Source: Pogostemon cablin
Taxonomy: Eukaryota; Streptophyta; Magnoliopsida; Lamiales; Lamiaceae
DNA length: 64,000 bases
Direction: 5' to 3'
NCBI GenBank assembly: GCA_023678885.1
Contig: CM042982.1
Coordinates: 7,936,001 to 8,000,000 of the forward strand
The notes under the pieces were generated by a model. That model did not search any database, was not told where the DNA came from, and saw only the letters and a list, made by a program, of their open reading frames with translations. This document shows, one piece after another, positions 10,629 through 21,727 of this stretch. Position 1 is the first letter of the stretch, and every line of letters starts with the position of its first letter. A program made the position numbers and the translations under genes.

Positions 10629-12085
10629 GGTTGAGTGGAAGCGTAGAACTATGTAGGGGCAGAATTGCAGTATATATAATTACTGCAAACCTGGGGTTGT
10701 TATGACAATTATCCATAAGCAGTTAACAACGGTTGGGGGTAATGCGGAGAAAATGTTCAAGAGATCCTGTTTTGTCATTATTGGGATCTTCACGACGGTT
10801 GGATCGCGAATGCTAATCTCCACGGTCTCATGACATGGGAGATAATACTTAGCGGGGATGATGTAACTGCTAGATATTTTCAGGTTGGGAACGAGTGTCT
10901 TAGATTTAGTAGGGTAGAGTTCATGCGAATAATGGGGCTCTACTTTCGGGACAGATTGAGGTTTGATCTAAATGTGTCGTATCATATCCCGTCTGGTGGG
11001 GTGTACGATACGTATTATGGTCAGGGTGAAAGACCATTAGTAAGTGAGATTGCCTGTGACTTTGAAGGTACAAAATTTAATGGTGTTAGCCCCGAGAACG
11101 CGGTTAAAATTGCTAAGGTGCTGTTGTTATACTATTTTCTCCTTGGATCGGATGTTACCAAGGTGAGTGTAGACAACTGGATTTGGGTGCTAGTAGAGGA
11201 CGAGCGTAGATGGGATTTATTCCCTTGGGGCCAGGTCAGTTATATGACTCTACTGCAATTTATGGACCACATTTTGACTGAATTTCCTAAAGGAGCTAAC
11301 CCCAACAAGTACAGATACCACTTTTACGGGTGCACATTTGCGCTCCTGGTACGTGTTGTAGTAGATCTAAACTTAGAGTGTATTACTAGTTTCAGCAACA
11401 GTAATAATCTAACATATGTAGTTTACGTATAACAGGTTTGGGCGTATGAGCGTCTACCTGCCCTTGCTACACCGTATGGGCATGTCCATACTGATAAGGA
11501 GAATGCTAGGCCTCTTTGCTTGCGATGGATTTTTCGTAAGGTGAAGAAGGTTGATAAGAATCTGTTTTCTCGGGTATGAAATCTAAATTTTTATGAATCA
11601 TTAATCCATTGCGGTACAGACAAATCAGTGATATTGTATCTAAATGTATTGGTTTTTCAAATCAGGATCTTGTAGTGGAGGATTTTCCACGGGTGCTCCC
11701 TCAGGAGCAAATAAAGGTTTATTGGATTGGAATAGATGGTGATCCTTTGCAGGGTTTGATCATGAGGCTGTACACCAAGGCATTTTTTAACCCCAGACGA
11801 AAGGTCGTCCGGGGGCCTGATTTATCATATGTGGAGCAGCAGACCGCGGGGGAGGCATACAATCCTACTAGTAATCCATGGGATCAGCAGTACTATTCGG
11901 GTGTGGCTGTTGAGGATCAGTGATGATCCTTCAGCTTTGGTGTCAAATTGGGATGAGCATTCTTACCGACCTCACTATACTCCTACTCTTGATCACAATG
12001 GACATGATTCAGGGGAGACGAGGTATGCTGAGCACAGTTCGTATGATCCCACGCATCATGTTCCTCCGTCCTCCGCTCGTAGCTG
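10629..12085 (+). pseudogene. decayed DUF1985-type transposon gene
   Basis: The frame running from about 10750 through 11409 contains WDLHDGWIAN, VGNECLRFSRVEF and MGLYF, followed by LLYYFLLGSD and WDLFPWGQVS. This order resembles DUF1985, a domain of plant transposon-encoded proteins that often carry a Ulp1-like protease. After an intron, an exon at about 11435-11574 reads VWAYERLPAL...RWIFRKV, also typical of the family. Another exon from about 11619 continues to a stop near 11923. Lesions: the frame changes between FKRSCF and HYWDLHDG near 10770 (one base missing), and the last exon join does not keep phase. No Ulp1 protease or transposase follows. Low-complexity codons (GG-AY-A-TATAATCAGGACGACC, three times near 12185-12235) lie just downstream. 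Confidence 0.6.
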
Positions 12086-13600
12086 ACATGCTCGAGCAGT
12101 AAATGAGCATGATGGACAGCAGCACTATGACGCTGGAGTGGATAAGCCCCCAGTGTTTTGTGGGAGTGGAATGGGTGATGCCCACGGATATGATCAGGAC
12201 GACCACGGATATAATCAGGACGACCATGGATATAATCATTGTTTTGTCGGGAGTATGTACTCGGTGCGCTCGGCTTCAGCAAGCCGCCTATCTCCTCCTC
12301 TGATCATCCCACTTGGCTATTTGCACTGACAAGCCTAAGGGCTAGCTGGATATTCCCCATGAAACGTAAATAGAGGAAATCCTAAAACATATATTTAAAA
12401 ATAGCCTCCAATTGCTATGCATTAAATGCCTACAGTAATTGTAATAAATGCGATGTGACCTGACGATAGATCCTAAGATATAGATGCCGTTAGTGCACCA
12501 ATATAAGGAGTTCGCTCCTAACAAAAAAAAGGAGGACACACTATATTTTTCCCTCCCAAAGGCACAATAAGCCGGGAGGAAATCTTGAGCCATCACTTTA
12601 TTTTATGTTAGATTAGTGACGATAATCCCCCTTTTTATTAAACAGCCACATTATTCCATTATTAACAGAGGGTTAAATTCTCGCTATATATTTATACTCT
12701 TCATAATTTTAATTAAATATTAATATTTTTCATATTTTAACTGACTTCTTTTTAATAAAAATATCTTTACTCTTATTAATTGGAAAGTCTTATATGAAAC
12801 TATGTCACATGATACCGCTTTTAGGATTTTTTAAACTGGTATTTTTTTATTATTAAATATACTCCTTCATTTTCATATTATTCTTTACTGTTACTGTAAA
12901 CATAGAGTTTAAGAAAAATTGATTCTGACCAACTTTATACTTCACTGTTACTGTAGACATGGAATTTAGAAAAAGTTGATTTTAACAAACTTTATTGACT
13001 TTTGGAGAGTGACGTAGTGTTTTTTAGGTAATAATAATAAAATTATAAAGTATTTTATGCATGTTAGTTGTGGGTGATAAATTTGTAATTTAGATGTATT
13101 TTGATATGATATTTCTTTTTTGGGGTGAAGGTTAATGTGAGATTGTCGAAAATGAAAATTGTGAAATACTATAACTTGGGACGGAAGAAGTATTATTTTT
13201 TTGTTAAAGGTATTATCACTTGTTATTTATATTAAAAATTGTTCATGAAATAATCAAAGACACCAATATCACATTTTATTAATTCGAGTATTATTTTTTG
13301 TTAAAATATGGAGTATAATTTTTTATCCGTCTCACGTAATTCGTGAGACGATCTCACACAAAACCATTCACATTTTCCTCAATTGTTTGTCCCACAAAAC
13401 TCTTCACGTCCGAAAAAATAAACATTACTTTATCCAATAACCTCAAAAATTACTTTAATTTCAAAATTGACATTAATTTTTCAAATACATACCGATACTT
13501 TATATATTTTTATTAATAAAGGTGAAGCATCTTATGACGAAGGGAGTACATTTCATAACAAAATATCATACTCTTATATCATTTGTGCACGAAGGAGTAA
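12086..13600. other. AT-rich spacer, no gene
   Basis: Short open frames only. A near-palindromic GTCTCACGTAATTCGTGAGAC lies at about 13329 and resembles a MITE end seen in other plant DNA, but I could not define the partner end. Confidence 0.35.
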
Positions 13601-14990
13601 GTTCTACTTTAATTTTAGGATTAGAAACCTTGGCTAATGGCTAGACCGTTTGATTGGGGTGATAATGAGTGGCAATCCTGCGCTTGAGCCGCTACTTTTT
13701 CAATAAGCTCTCCATGATCTTACTCAGTTTTTGTTTGCGCTGAATTGATCTCAAGGTAACACATGCCCACTATATTGGCGACAGAAGAAGAGTAACGTCA
13801 TTCCCAAATTGAAACCCTAAAATCCTGCTGGAGAGCTTCATCTCAATATCTGAGACTGAGGTAGGGATGAAGTGCAAGAGATTGACTACGCACTCTCTAT
13901 TTCATCGCCCTCACCGTCAACCTCTCTTATTTTTTTCGGTACACTCAAAACCTCGCAAATTATTGAATTCAGTTGAATTTTCGCTTGTTGAATTATTTTG
14001 AATCAACAGGCTTTGTTGGTTATTCCAATATTTATCAGAATTCTATTTAAAACTTTTATGATTTTGGTTGTGTATTCTTCTCATTATTTGTTGCGACAAG
14101 GTTGAATTCTTATTGTTTGATTTTGAAAAAGCTGAACGCACTTGTTCTGATAATACTTCTATGAGATTTGTTAATGTTTAATTTTGGGATTTTTGTTCTT
14201 GGTTGTATGTTTAAATTGTGCTGCCTCCGACCCAAAACTGTTTTCACCTTACCGAAAACTGTTTACAGAGGAAGGGTGAAAACAGGTTTGAATTTTGGGA
14301 CGGAGGGGGAAAATTAGTTTTAGTTTGTTACACATAATATAATCTGTATTATATGGTTCATAATGGAGTACTCCTTGGTATTTTGGTAGCTATGGTCTTG
14401 CTTTCATGTTAACTTCTAAGAAGTCCTAAACTGTTGATAGGGGTGAGGTATCAAGTATAAGGAAGGTAAGAAGGGTGATTTACTCCCCCTTAAATTCAGG
14501 TTTTCACTTCACTCAGAGACTTGCTTTTGATTTTCAGTTCCAATAGACGTATGGCCCTCACCCCTTTTGACTTTTGCATTAGTGGTGGCAACATTTAAAA
14601 TTTGATTAGGATTACAGAATTTTGAAAACTAACCATATTTATATTTATGTACTGTATAATCTTCTAGCTGAGGAAACTGGTATAACTTTTTATGAATTTA
14701 TCTTTATCTTTTTCTTGGTTAAAGGGATACATTGTTCTATTAATCAAAGTTTTACTAATTGATGTTGTATTAAACAGTTTGGGTAGTATAAAATTCAGTT
14801 CTGTTTTGATCATTAATAATCAAGTAGGTATTGCATGGAACCGCATATCTAATATCACCCTTGAACACTTATATATGACAACTGTTACTCTTATGCAGGA
14901 CAACTATTGCTCTTCAATATAACAGAAAAATTAACTTGTTTTTGGAAGGACAACAATTTGTCGTGCAGATCAGTACACGTGTCGCGCATA
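13601..14990. other. exon-like fragment and spacer
   Basis: Around 13780-13960 the sequence is less AT-rich and looks like a 5' gene end: AAACCCTAAAATCC, then an ATG at about 13868 opening roughly 38 codons. No homology is recognised and no downstream exon is evident. The rest is AT-rich and without a gene. Confidence 0.25.
14223..14309. repeat. very short Stowaway-like hairpin
   Basis: CCTCCGACCCAAAACTG on the left is mirrored by TTTTGGGACGGAGG on the right, about 87 bp apart, and the interior also pairs (TTTTCACC with GGTGAAAA). This is smaller than the usual Stowaway MITE. Confidence 0.6.
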
Positions 14991-15037
14991 ATGGTGATAT
15001 TTCTCATGCACTAAAGTGATACGATTCTACAAAACTG

Positions 15038-16285
15038 TTTTTGTGGAAACATTTCATGGAATCTCATCTTAATGAGAAATTAACATAGTTATTAAGGGCG
15101 CTAGGCGCACCGAGGGATATATGTGCCTGAGGCGCGCCTCAAAATTATATGCATAATATAAATCATAACATATTCTATACTAAATATAAACCATATACAA
15201 GATATATATACCTAATAAAATAAGTTCAAAAGACATATAATATAAATTTTTTTGAGTATGACACATGAACTAAGCCATAGACGCCAAAATTAAACATGCA
15301 TATACGAAAATTCATCATAATTGAAATAAAACAAGTCAATCAAAGCATCACACAAAATATTAGTAGCAAATATATTCTATTTATCATCTTCTTCGTCATC
15401 GAACTCCAAGTCCTAATCATAAATTAGTTCTTCTTACTCATTAAAATCTTTTTCTTCTTCATCCTCTTCATCTAATAATCTTAAAGTAGTTCCCTTTTCC
15501 TTCATTACTTCTTTGCCTTTCTCTTTAAATCTAGTGGCAGTTGCCCTTGATGATTTTTTCCCTCTAGTTTGATATCTTGGTTCTTTAACTCCACTTGCTT
15601 TAGCACCCATATCTCATGTCAAGTCATCCCCTCAAACACCAATCCAAATTTCTTCATCGATCGTACCACTCAAACCATTTATTGTAATCATCAATACCTT
15701 TCAACGAGATGGGATCAATGCGCTCACGTAAATCATACCTGACTCATGTGGCCGGTGATGGGCGGCAAGGTCGGGCGCGGTGGCGGTTGGACGGTCGGTA
15801 GCGGTTGGAGGCAATTGCAGTAGGTGATGATGAGTGGTGAAGAGTGACCTAGATCTAACTCTCAAAACCCTAATTTAATATTTGAAGATATGTTGAATAT
15901 ATTTTATTTTAGGCATTTGATATGTTGCTACTCTTGTTAAATTTGTTATTTTACTAATAGAAGTGTTACTTTAACCATCAATGATGAAAAAAACATAAAA
16001 ACATGAGTGTTCAGAAGGCGCGCCTGGCAAGGAGCAAAAAGGCGCACAAAGGCACGCGTCTTGAAAACCAATATCAATGCGCATGGGCTATAGCCTTGGA
16101 GGAGGCGCGCCTTTAATAACTATGGAAATTAATTAACTAATTTATAAATTTTGGGTCGATTAAAAATGGTCCAAACTGACAGTTTTTGTGGAAACATTTC
16201 ATTGAATCTCATCTTAATGAGAAATTAATTAATACTAATTTATAATTTTTGGGTCGATAAAAAATACTCCAAACTCCAAACTAAC
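15038..16285. repeat. ~100-bp tandem duplication split by a transposon
   Basis: GTGGAAACATTTCAT followed by GAATCTCATCTTAATGAG occurs at about 15045 and again at about 16190. The following segment (ACTAATTTATAA...TTTTGGGTCGAT) occurs at 16138 and 16231. Removing the element at 15084-16124 restores two adjacent ~100-bp units. Confidence 0.7.
15084..16124. mobile_element. non-autonomous hAT-like element (1041 bp)
   Basis: The ends CATAGTTATTAAGGGCGC and GGCGCGCCTTTAATAACTATG are imperfect terminal inverted repeats. A perfect 8-bp duplication GAAATTAA lies on both sides (15076-15083 and 16125-16132), the length typical of hAT transposons. Subterminal GGCGCGCC palindromes occur near both ends. 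The interior (minus strand, about 15360-15700) still reads like an acidic, lysine-rich coding remnant interrupted by stops. No intact transposase is present. Confidence 0.75.
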
Positions 16286-16684
16286 CGAATTAACTTGCAT
16301 ATACAGTCTACCCAGTTCATTATCCCTTTTCTCCCATCTATAAAAATTAAAATATTTCTAAATCCCTCTCAGCTAGAACGCCAAAGTTGAAAAAATGGAC
16401 CGAGAATCACTGGAGAAGAGACCTGCAATCTTCATAATTGGATCCCCAAGTGTTGGTAAACGTACCATACTTTCACGTAAGCCTCATATTCTCTCCCCCA
16501 ATTTGGATTTATTCTTTCGTATTTTATCAGCAATTTCATTCGTCAAGTTTGGTATCTTTAACAATTCGTAGCTAATTTATAGATTTATTTGTTGGAATGC
16601 TAAAGCTTATAAGTGAGTTTGGACTATGTGACTCGAAGAATTTATGCAAATTAGTGTCATGATATGATGATTTTAGTAGGAGGT

Positions 16685-16942
16685 TGATACGACTCGTGGT
16701 ATGGAGGAGCCACAAGGGCCGAAACCCTTGTTGGTCTATCGCCGCAGGAAACGAACGGAATGATCATGATTAGAGATTTCCTTATATAATTATTACTTAT
16801 TGGGCCTTAGGGTTTCATTGTTTACTCTCTATATATACCGTGATGTACCTATTGGAATTATCATTGAACAATATTGGATTTTGGTAGCCACTTTGGCTAA
16901 TTTGGAAAACGTTTATCGTTTGATTATTTTCGAGTGCTAACA
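16685..16942 (+). repeat. 5' LTR of the gypsy element
   Basis: Starts TGATACGACTCG and ends GTGCTAACA. A TATA-like CTCTATATATAC lies at about 16826. It is followed by ATTTGGTGCGGTGAG, the expected primer-binding position, with the tRNA not assigned. Confidence 0.93.
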
Positions 16943-16976
16943 ATTTGGTGCGGTGAGTGTGGAAACTCACCCGAAA

Positions 16977-18240
16977 TGACGATCACCCGCGAGCAACGAA
17001 TTGATGAGATCGAAGGCAAGCAGGCTGCCATGGCTGAGGATTTGACGCAGGTGAAGGCCGATCAGGCCAACATTATGGCGCAGTTGCAAGAGATCACTAA
17101 ATCGATCGCCAGCCTCAACGCTTCCATGGCGGGGCTCTTGATCACCCAAGCCCGCGCCGCTGCCAGTACGACGCACGCTGAGAGCAGCGCTGTGAACGCG
17201 GAGAAGGTGGCGGTTGGACAACAGCCGACTGACGACACGTCGTCCGCGATCCACCAGGCGCCGATCGCGGCGCGCACAGCGAGGGCGGCTGAACAGCAGG
17301 CCGCCGACGATACGCAAGCCACGGATCCTCCAGCGGCGGTCGTGGCCGTCGCTCCAGGGGTGGACCGGTCTCCTTCACCACCTGTTCTTCCTTCCTTTGA
17401 CGGATCTGACCCCATTGGTTGGTTGGCTAGGGCCAACCAACAATTCAAGATCTGCCACACGCCGCCTGAAACCAAATTGGAGGCGGCCATGGTTGCGATG
17501 GAGGATTCCACCCTCTATTGGTTTACATGGTGGCGATCCAGGAATCCGGAGAAGACTTGGGAGGAGATTTCAGAGGCAATTGTGAACCGCTATGACTCCC
17601 GTTTCACCGACAGTCCTTTTGAACGGCTGTCAGCACTTCGGCAGACGGGATCGGTGGAGGAGTTCGTGTCGCTTTTCATGCAATTGGCGAGCCAAGCGCC
17701 TTGCCTAAGCGATCAGCAGTACCTTGGATAATTCATGGCGGGGTTGACTGATGAGGTGAGCAATTCCTTGCGCCTCCATCAACCGACCCAGTTAACTTTG
17801 GACAAGGCATTGGAGTTGGCAAGACTCGTAGAAATCAGCCTTGGTGGACCGCGTGTGGAACGTCCGGCGAGACCGCCGGGTGGTTCGCTGAGCCGCATGC
17901 CGCCGCCCAGTCGAGCCTCACTTCCGGCAGCTTCGACGTTCATGCCTGGACCTCGGTACAGCAGCTCGCCGGGCCGGTTCAGCAACCCCCAGCGTTATCC
18001 TCAGCCTCATCGGCGCCGAGATCGGTGAGTTGCGGCCCGCCCGTGAGGGCTGCCTCGTCGGGCCAGCCGACGGGTCCTTTCCAGTTCACTAGAATGTCCC
18101 CCCAGGAGATGAATGACCTCCGTGCTAGAGGCCTTTGTTATCGCTGCAAGAAGACATGGGCTCCAGGGCATCAGTGCCCCATGCTTCGGCAGCTGAACGT
18201 GGTTATAGCCGAGGAGGACGAGGCAGTCGACATTACGTGA
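16977..18240 (+). pseudogene. gag-like region of the gypsy element
   Basis: The likely start is the ATG at 16977 (MTITREQRIDEIEG), followed by a coiled-coil-like and alanine-rich stretch. The capsid-like retrotransposon gag core follows, with DPIGWLARANQQF and FERLSALRQTGSVEEF. A zinc knuckle CYRCKKTWAPGHQC lies near 18137. Lesions: an in-frame TAA at 17729-17731 inside the capsid core, a frame change near 18025, and a TGA at 18238. Confidence 0.9.
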
Positions 18241-18288
18241 CTTGAAGTTAACTAAGAGATTGGGGGGCAGGGAGAAGGTGATCCGGTC

Positions 18289-18888
18289 GTGACCGCTGAA
18301 GGAGTGGAGAAAGACGATGTGGTCTTACATATTTACTCTATGGCTTGGATTTCAAGTCCACGCACCATGCGTTTTTGTGGGAAACTGCAGGGGCAACACA
18401 TATCCATACTCGTTGACAGTGGAGCCAGCCACAATTTCATCTCTAACTCCATTGTTAACAGAGTTAAATTGTTGCCTGGCAGGTCCACTCGTTTTGGTGT
18501 GCAATTGGGGGATGGTCGACGACAATAGTCGGAGGGGCTTTGCCGCAGTGTGGAGGCCTTAGTCGGGAACTTTCCTATAGTGGCTGATTATTACGTATTC
18601 CCGTTGGGGAGAGTAGATGTTATTTTGAGCTTTGCTTGGTTAGCCACATTAGGAGAGGTGACGACTAATTGGGCAGAAATGAGTATGTCATTTCACTCGA
18701 AAGGAGGTAAGGTAAGGCTGTCAGGGGACCCGGCGTTGTGTCGCAGTCCCATTGGTGTTCGTGAGCTAGTGCAGATTCAGGATTGGGAGCTGTGTATTAG
18801 TTTTGGGAGCTGGTCCTCCGAGGTTGTCGGATCAGTCGCAGGGTGTGCCGTGGGAAGGAGAGTTGGAGGACCTGCTCCAGTAGTTTGA
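18289..18888 (+). pseudogene. aspartic protease region of the gypsy element
   Basis: The retropepsin active-site word ILVDSGASHNFIS lies at about 18400. It is followed by LGRVDVILSFAWLATLG, the usual linker between protease and reverse transcriptase in plant chromoviruses. A TAG at 18526-18528 interrupts the frame, which then continues unchanged to 18888. Confidence 0.85.
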
Positions 18889-19618
18889 AGAAGTGTGGCG
18901 AACCGGAAGGGCTACCCCCAACCAGGTCGACAAAGCACCGTATTGATCTGTTGCCTGGCGCGGGTCCGGTTTCTGTCAGGCCATATCGCTACAGTTATGC
19001 GCAAAAAGACGAGATAGAAAGATTGGTGGCTGATATGTTGTTGGCACAGATTATACAGCCTAGCTCGAGTCCGTTTTCTAGCCCTGTACTCCTTGTTAAG
19101 AAAAAGGACGGAAGCTGGAGGTTTTGTGTCGATTGCCGGGAGCTGAATAAAGCCACTGTATTGAATAAGTACCCAATTCCGGTCATCCAGGAGATGTTGG
19201 ATGAGTTGGCCGGAGCCGAGATATTTTCGAAGGTTGACCTTCGATCGGGCTACCATCAAATTCGAGTAGCCCCGAAAGATATCCCGAAGATAGCTTTTCG
19301 CACTCACAACGGGCATTACGAGTTCTTGGTGATGCCGTTTGGATTAACTAATGCGCCGGCAACGTTTCAGTCAACAATGAATGACTTATTTCGACCCTTT
19401 CTGAGGAAGTTCGTCCTGGTTTTCTTCGACGATATCCTGGTCTATAGTCATTCGTGGCAGCAACACAAGGAGCACCTGCGAGAGGTTCTTCAAATTTTGA
19501 GGGACAACAAGTACAAGGCTAATCGCAAGAAGTGTTCCTTTGGCGGTTTGAAGGTGGAGTACCTCGGGCATATTATCTCGGCAGCTGGAGTAGAGATGGA
19601 TCCAGTTAAGATCCAAGA
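18889..19618 (+). pseudogene. reverse transcriptase region of the gypsy element
   Basis: Conserved blocks are present in order: SPFSSPVLLVKKKDGSWRF, KYPIPVIQEMLDEL, FSKVDLRSGYHQIRV, MPFGLTNAPATFQ and the catalytic FFDDILVYS (Asp-Asp kept), then YLGHIIS. The frame is entered by a shift near 18880 and left by a shift near 19620. On its own this domain looks intact. Confidence 0.93.
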
Positions 19619-20040
19619 GTGGTGGATTGGCCTCGACCTCGCTGTGTGCGGGAGGTGAGAGGGTTTTTAGTTTTAACTGGTTATTACCGTCGATTTGTTG
19701 CAGGATATGGACTGATTGCGCTACCTCTGACGGCTCTGCTCAAGAAATCAGCTCCTCCGGATTTCGCTTGGTCGGAAGCAGCGGAGGGAGCCTTTGAGGC
19801 GCTAAAGGCAGCATTAACGACGGCACTCGTACTTGCCTTGCCCGACTTCACGAAGAGGTTTGTGGTGGAGTGTGATGCATCGGGGTCGGGTGTGGGAGCA
19901 ATGCTGATGCAGGAAGGTCGACCAATTGCTTATCTTAGTAAGTCGTTGGCAGACCGGATACCTAAGGGAGGCGATTTTGTGATCGAATACAAGTCCGGCG
20001 TGACTAATTCAGCTGCAGACGCACTGTCGCATCGAGAAAA
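19619..20040 (+). pseudogene. RNase H region of the gypsy element, internally deleted
   Basis: LTGYYRRFVAGYG, then the RNase H-like VVECDASGSGVGAML and PIAYLSKSL are present. The text then jumps directly to GGDFVIEYKSGVTNSAADALS. The middle of the domain (normally about 70-80 residues with the remaining catalytic acids) is missing without a frame change near 19960-19975. Confidence 0.88.
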
Positions 20041-21130
20041 GGGAGGCGATTTGTTAGCACTCAGTGCGCCATATTGGGGTGAGTTGGCAGATGTGATGTT
20101 CGAACAGTCACGGGACCAGTTCATTCAAAGTGTGGTGAGAGATTTGCAGAGAGATTCTACCAGCCGTGTGGGGTTTTCCTTGGTGGATGGGAAGCTCTAC
20201 TATAGAGGGCGGATTGTGTTGGCGGCTGATTCAGAGTGGATACCTAAGCTGCTCAGTGAGTTTCACAGCACGCCCACTGGCGGCCATGCTGGCGCCTTGC
20301 GTACCTACCGACGCTTGGCTGCCAATGTGTATTGGCGTGGGATGTTCGCCGCTGTTAAGAAGTTTGTCGCCCAATGCTTAGTTTTCCAGAGGGCCAAGTA
20401 TGAGGCTATGTCCCCCGCGGGATGTTACAGCCGCTGCCCATTTCGGCTCAAGTCTGGGAGGACCTGTCCATGTATTTCATCACCTCATTGCCCAGTTCTC
20501 ATGGCTTCACGACCATCATGGTGGTTGTGGATCGACTCTCAAAGTACGGGCACTTCATCGCTTTGAAGGGGAAATTGTCGGCTCGAGGGGTGGCCGAAGC
20601 TTTTACTCGCGAGGTGGTGCGCCTCCGTGGGATCTCGGCAACAATTTTCAGTGATCGTGATCCTGTATTAGTGAGTCAGTTCTGGAAGGAGCTCTTTCAC
20701 CTGTCTGGAACTCAGTTGAAGTACAACACCGCCTATCATCCAGAGACGGATGGTCAAACGGAGGTACTGAATCGTGTTTTGGAGACCTATTTACGTTGTT
20801 TTGCAGGAGAGCAACCGCGGAAATGGGTGAATTGGCTTCCTTGGGCGGAATATTGGTACAGCAAATCTTACCAATCGGCCGCCCAAACCACTCCGTTCGA
20901 GGCGGTGTATGGTCGACCACCACCATCCCTCCGTCGATATCTCCCTGGCGAGTGCAAGGTGCCGGCGGTGGCGGAGGTTCTTGAATGTAGGGCCGTAATG
21001 CTAGCAAGGTTGAAGGAAAATTTGGGTATAGCGCGTGATCGCATGGTTCGCTCGGCCAATTGTCATCGTCATGACGTTAATTTTCAAGTGGGGGATAAAG
21101 TTTTTCTTAAGGTCCGGGCTTACAGGCAAC
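20041..21130 (+). pseudogene. integrase region of the gypsy element
   Basis: The N-terminal zinc-binding part reads GGHAGALRTYRRL...AQCLVFQ; the second cysteine of the usual CxxC is Phe. The frame shifts near 20420. The catalytic core follows: WEDLSMYFI, where the usual Asp of the DDE triad is Tyr; FSDRDP with Asp kept; and ETDGQTEVLNR with Glu kept. GDKVFLKVR near 21095 is the C-terminal GPY-like part. A further frame shift follows. Catalysis would be lost. Confidence 0.9.
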
Positions 21131-21137
21131 TGCCAGA

Positions 21138-21548
21138 GTGCGGCCGGCTGCTTATCGGCTCGATCTTCCTCCCAGCAGTCGCATCCACCCGGTCTTTCAT
21201 GTCTCACTCCTCAAGCGAGTCGTAGGCGACCACCCAGTTGAGGCCATCTTACCGGAATCAATTGAGCTACCTACGGCAGCGGTGTTCGAGCCGGAGAGGG
21301 TGATGGCTCGTCGAGTTGCGCAAGAAGGTGGGAAGGAGGTGGAACAACTCTTGGTGAAATGGAACGTGCTGCCTGAGGATGATGCAAGGTGGATGAATCG
21401 GGAGGAGTTCCGGTGTCAATTTCCTTGGTTCGTCCTTGGGGACAAGGTCGTTTTTGAGGGGGAGGAAATTGATACGACTCGTGGTGTGGAGGAGCCACAA
21501 GGGCCGAAACCCTTGTTGGTCTATCTCCGCAGGAAACGAACGGAATGA
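21138..21548 (+). pseudogene. integrase C-terminus and chromodomain
   Basis: FHVSLLKRVVGDHP is followed by ARRVAQEGGKEVEQLLVKW and LPEDDARW, a chromodomain-type tail as in plant chromoviruses. The aromatic cage position usually read as ATWE is ARWM. The frame continues through the polypurine tract and 26 codons into the 3' LTR (GPKPLLVYLRRKR) before stopping at 21548. Confidence 0.85.
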
Positions 21549-21727
21549 TCATGATTAGAGATTTCCTTATATAATTATTACTTATTGGGCCTTAGGGTTT
21601 CACTGTTTACTCTCTATATATACTGTGATGTACCTATTGGAATTATCATTGAACAATATTGGATTTTGGTAGCCACTTTGGCTAATTTGGCAAACGTTTA
21701 TCGTTTGATTATTTTCGAGTGCTAACA
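21470..21727 (+). repeat. 3' LTR of the gypsy element
   Basis: The same 258 bp as the 5' LTR with five substitutions (for example CCGTG/CTGTG in the TATA region and GGAAAAC/GGCAAAC near the end). Confidence 0.93.

Larger units (their letters stand above)
16685..21727 (+). mobile_element. Ty3/gypsy chromodomain LTR retrotransposon, defective
   Basis: 5043 bp flanked by two 258-bp LTRs that differ at five positions (about 98% identical). The internal order gag, protease, reverse transcriptase, RNase H, integrase, chromodomain identifies a chromovirus-type gypsy element (Tekay/Reina-like). A purine tract GAGGGGGAGGAAA lies directly before the 3' LTR. The flanking 5-mers GAGGT and AAGGC match at three positions only, so the target-site duplication is eroded or was imprecise. 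The body has several stops, at least four frame changes and an internal RNase H deletion. It is GC-richer than its surroundings. It lies in intron 1 of the p34-like pseudogene, in the same orientation. Confidence 0.95.

Noticed and set aside
16685..21727. Endogenous pararetrovirus
   Set aside because: LTRs, a polypurine tract, an integrase and a chromodomain in gypsy order are present. No movement protein or pararetroviral order is seen.
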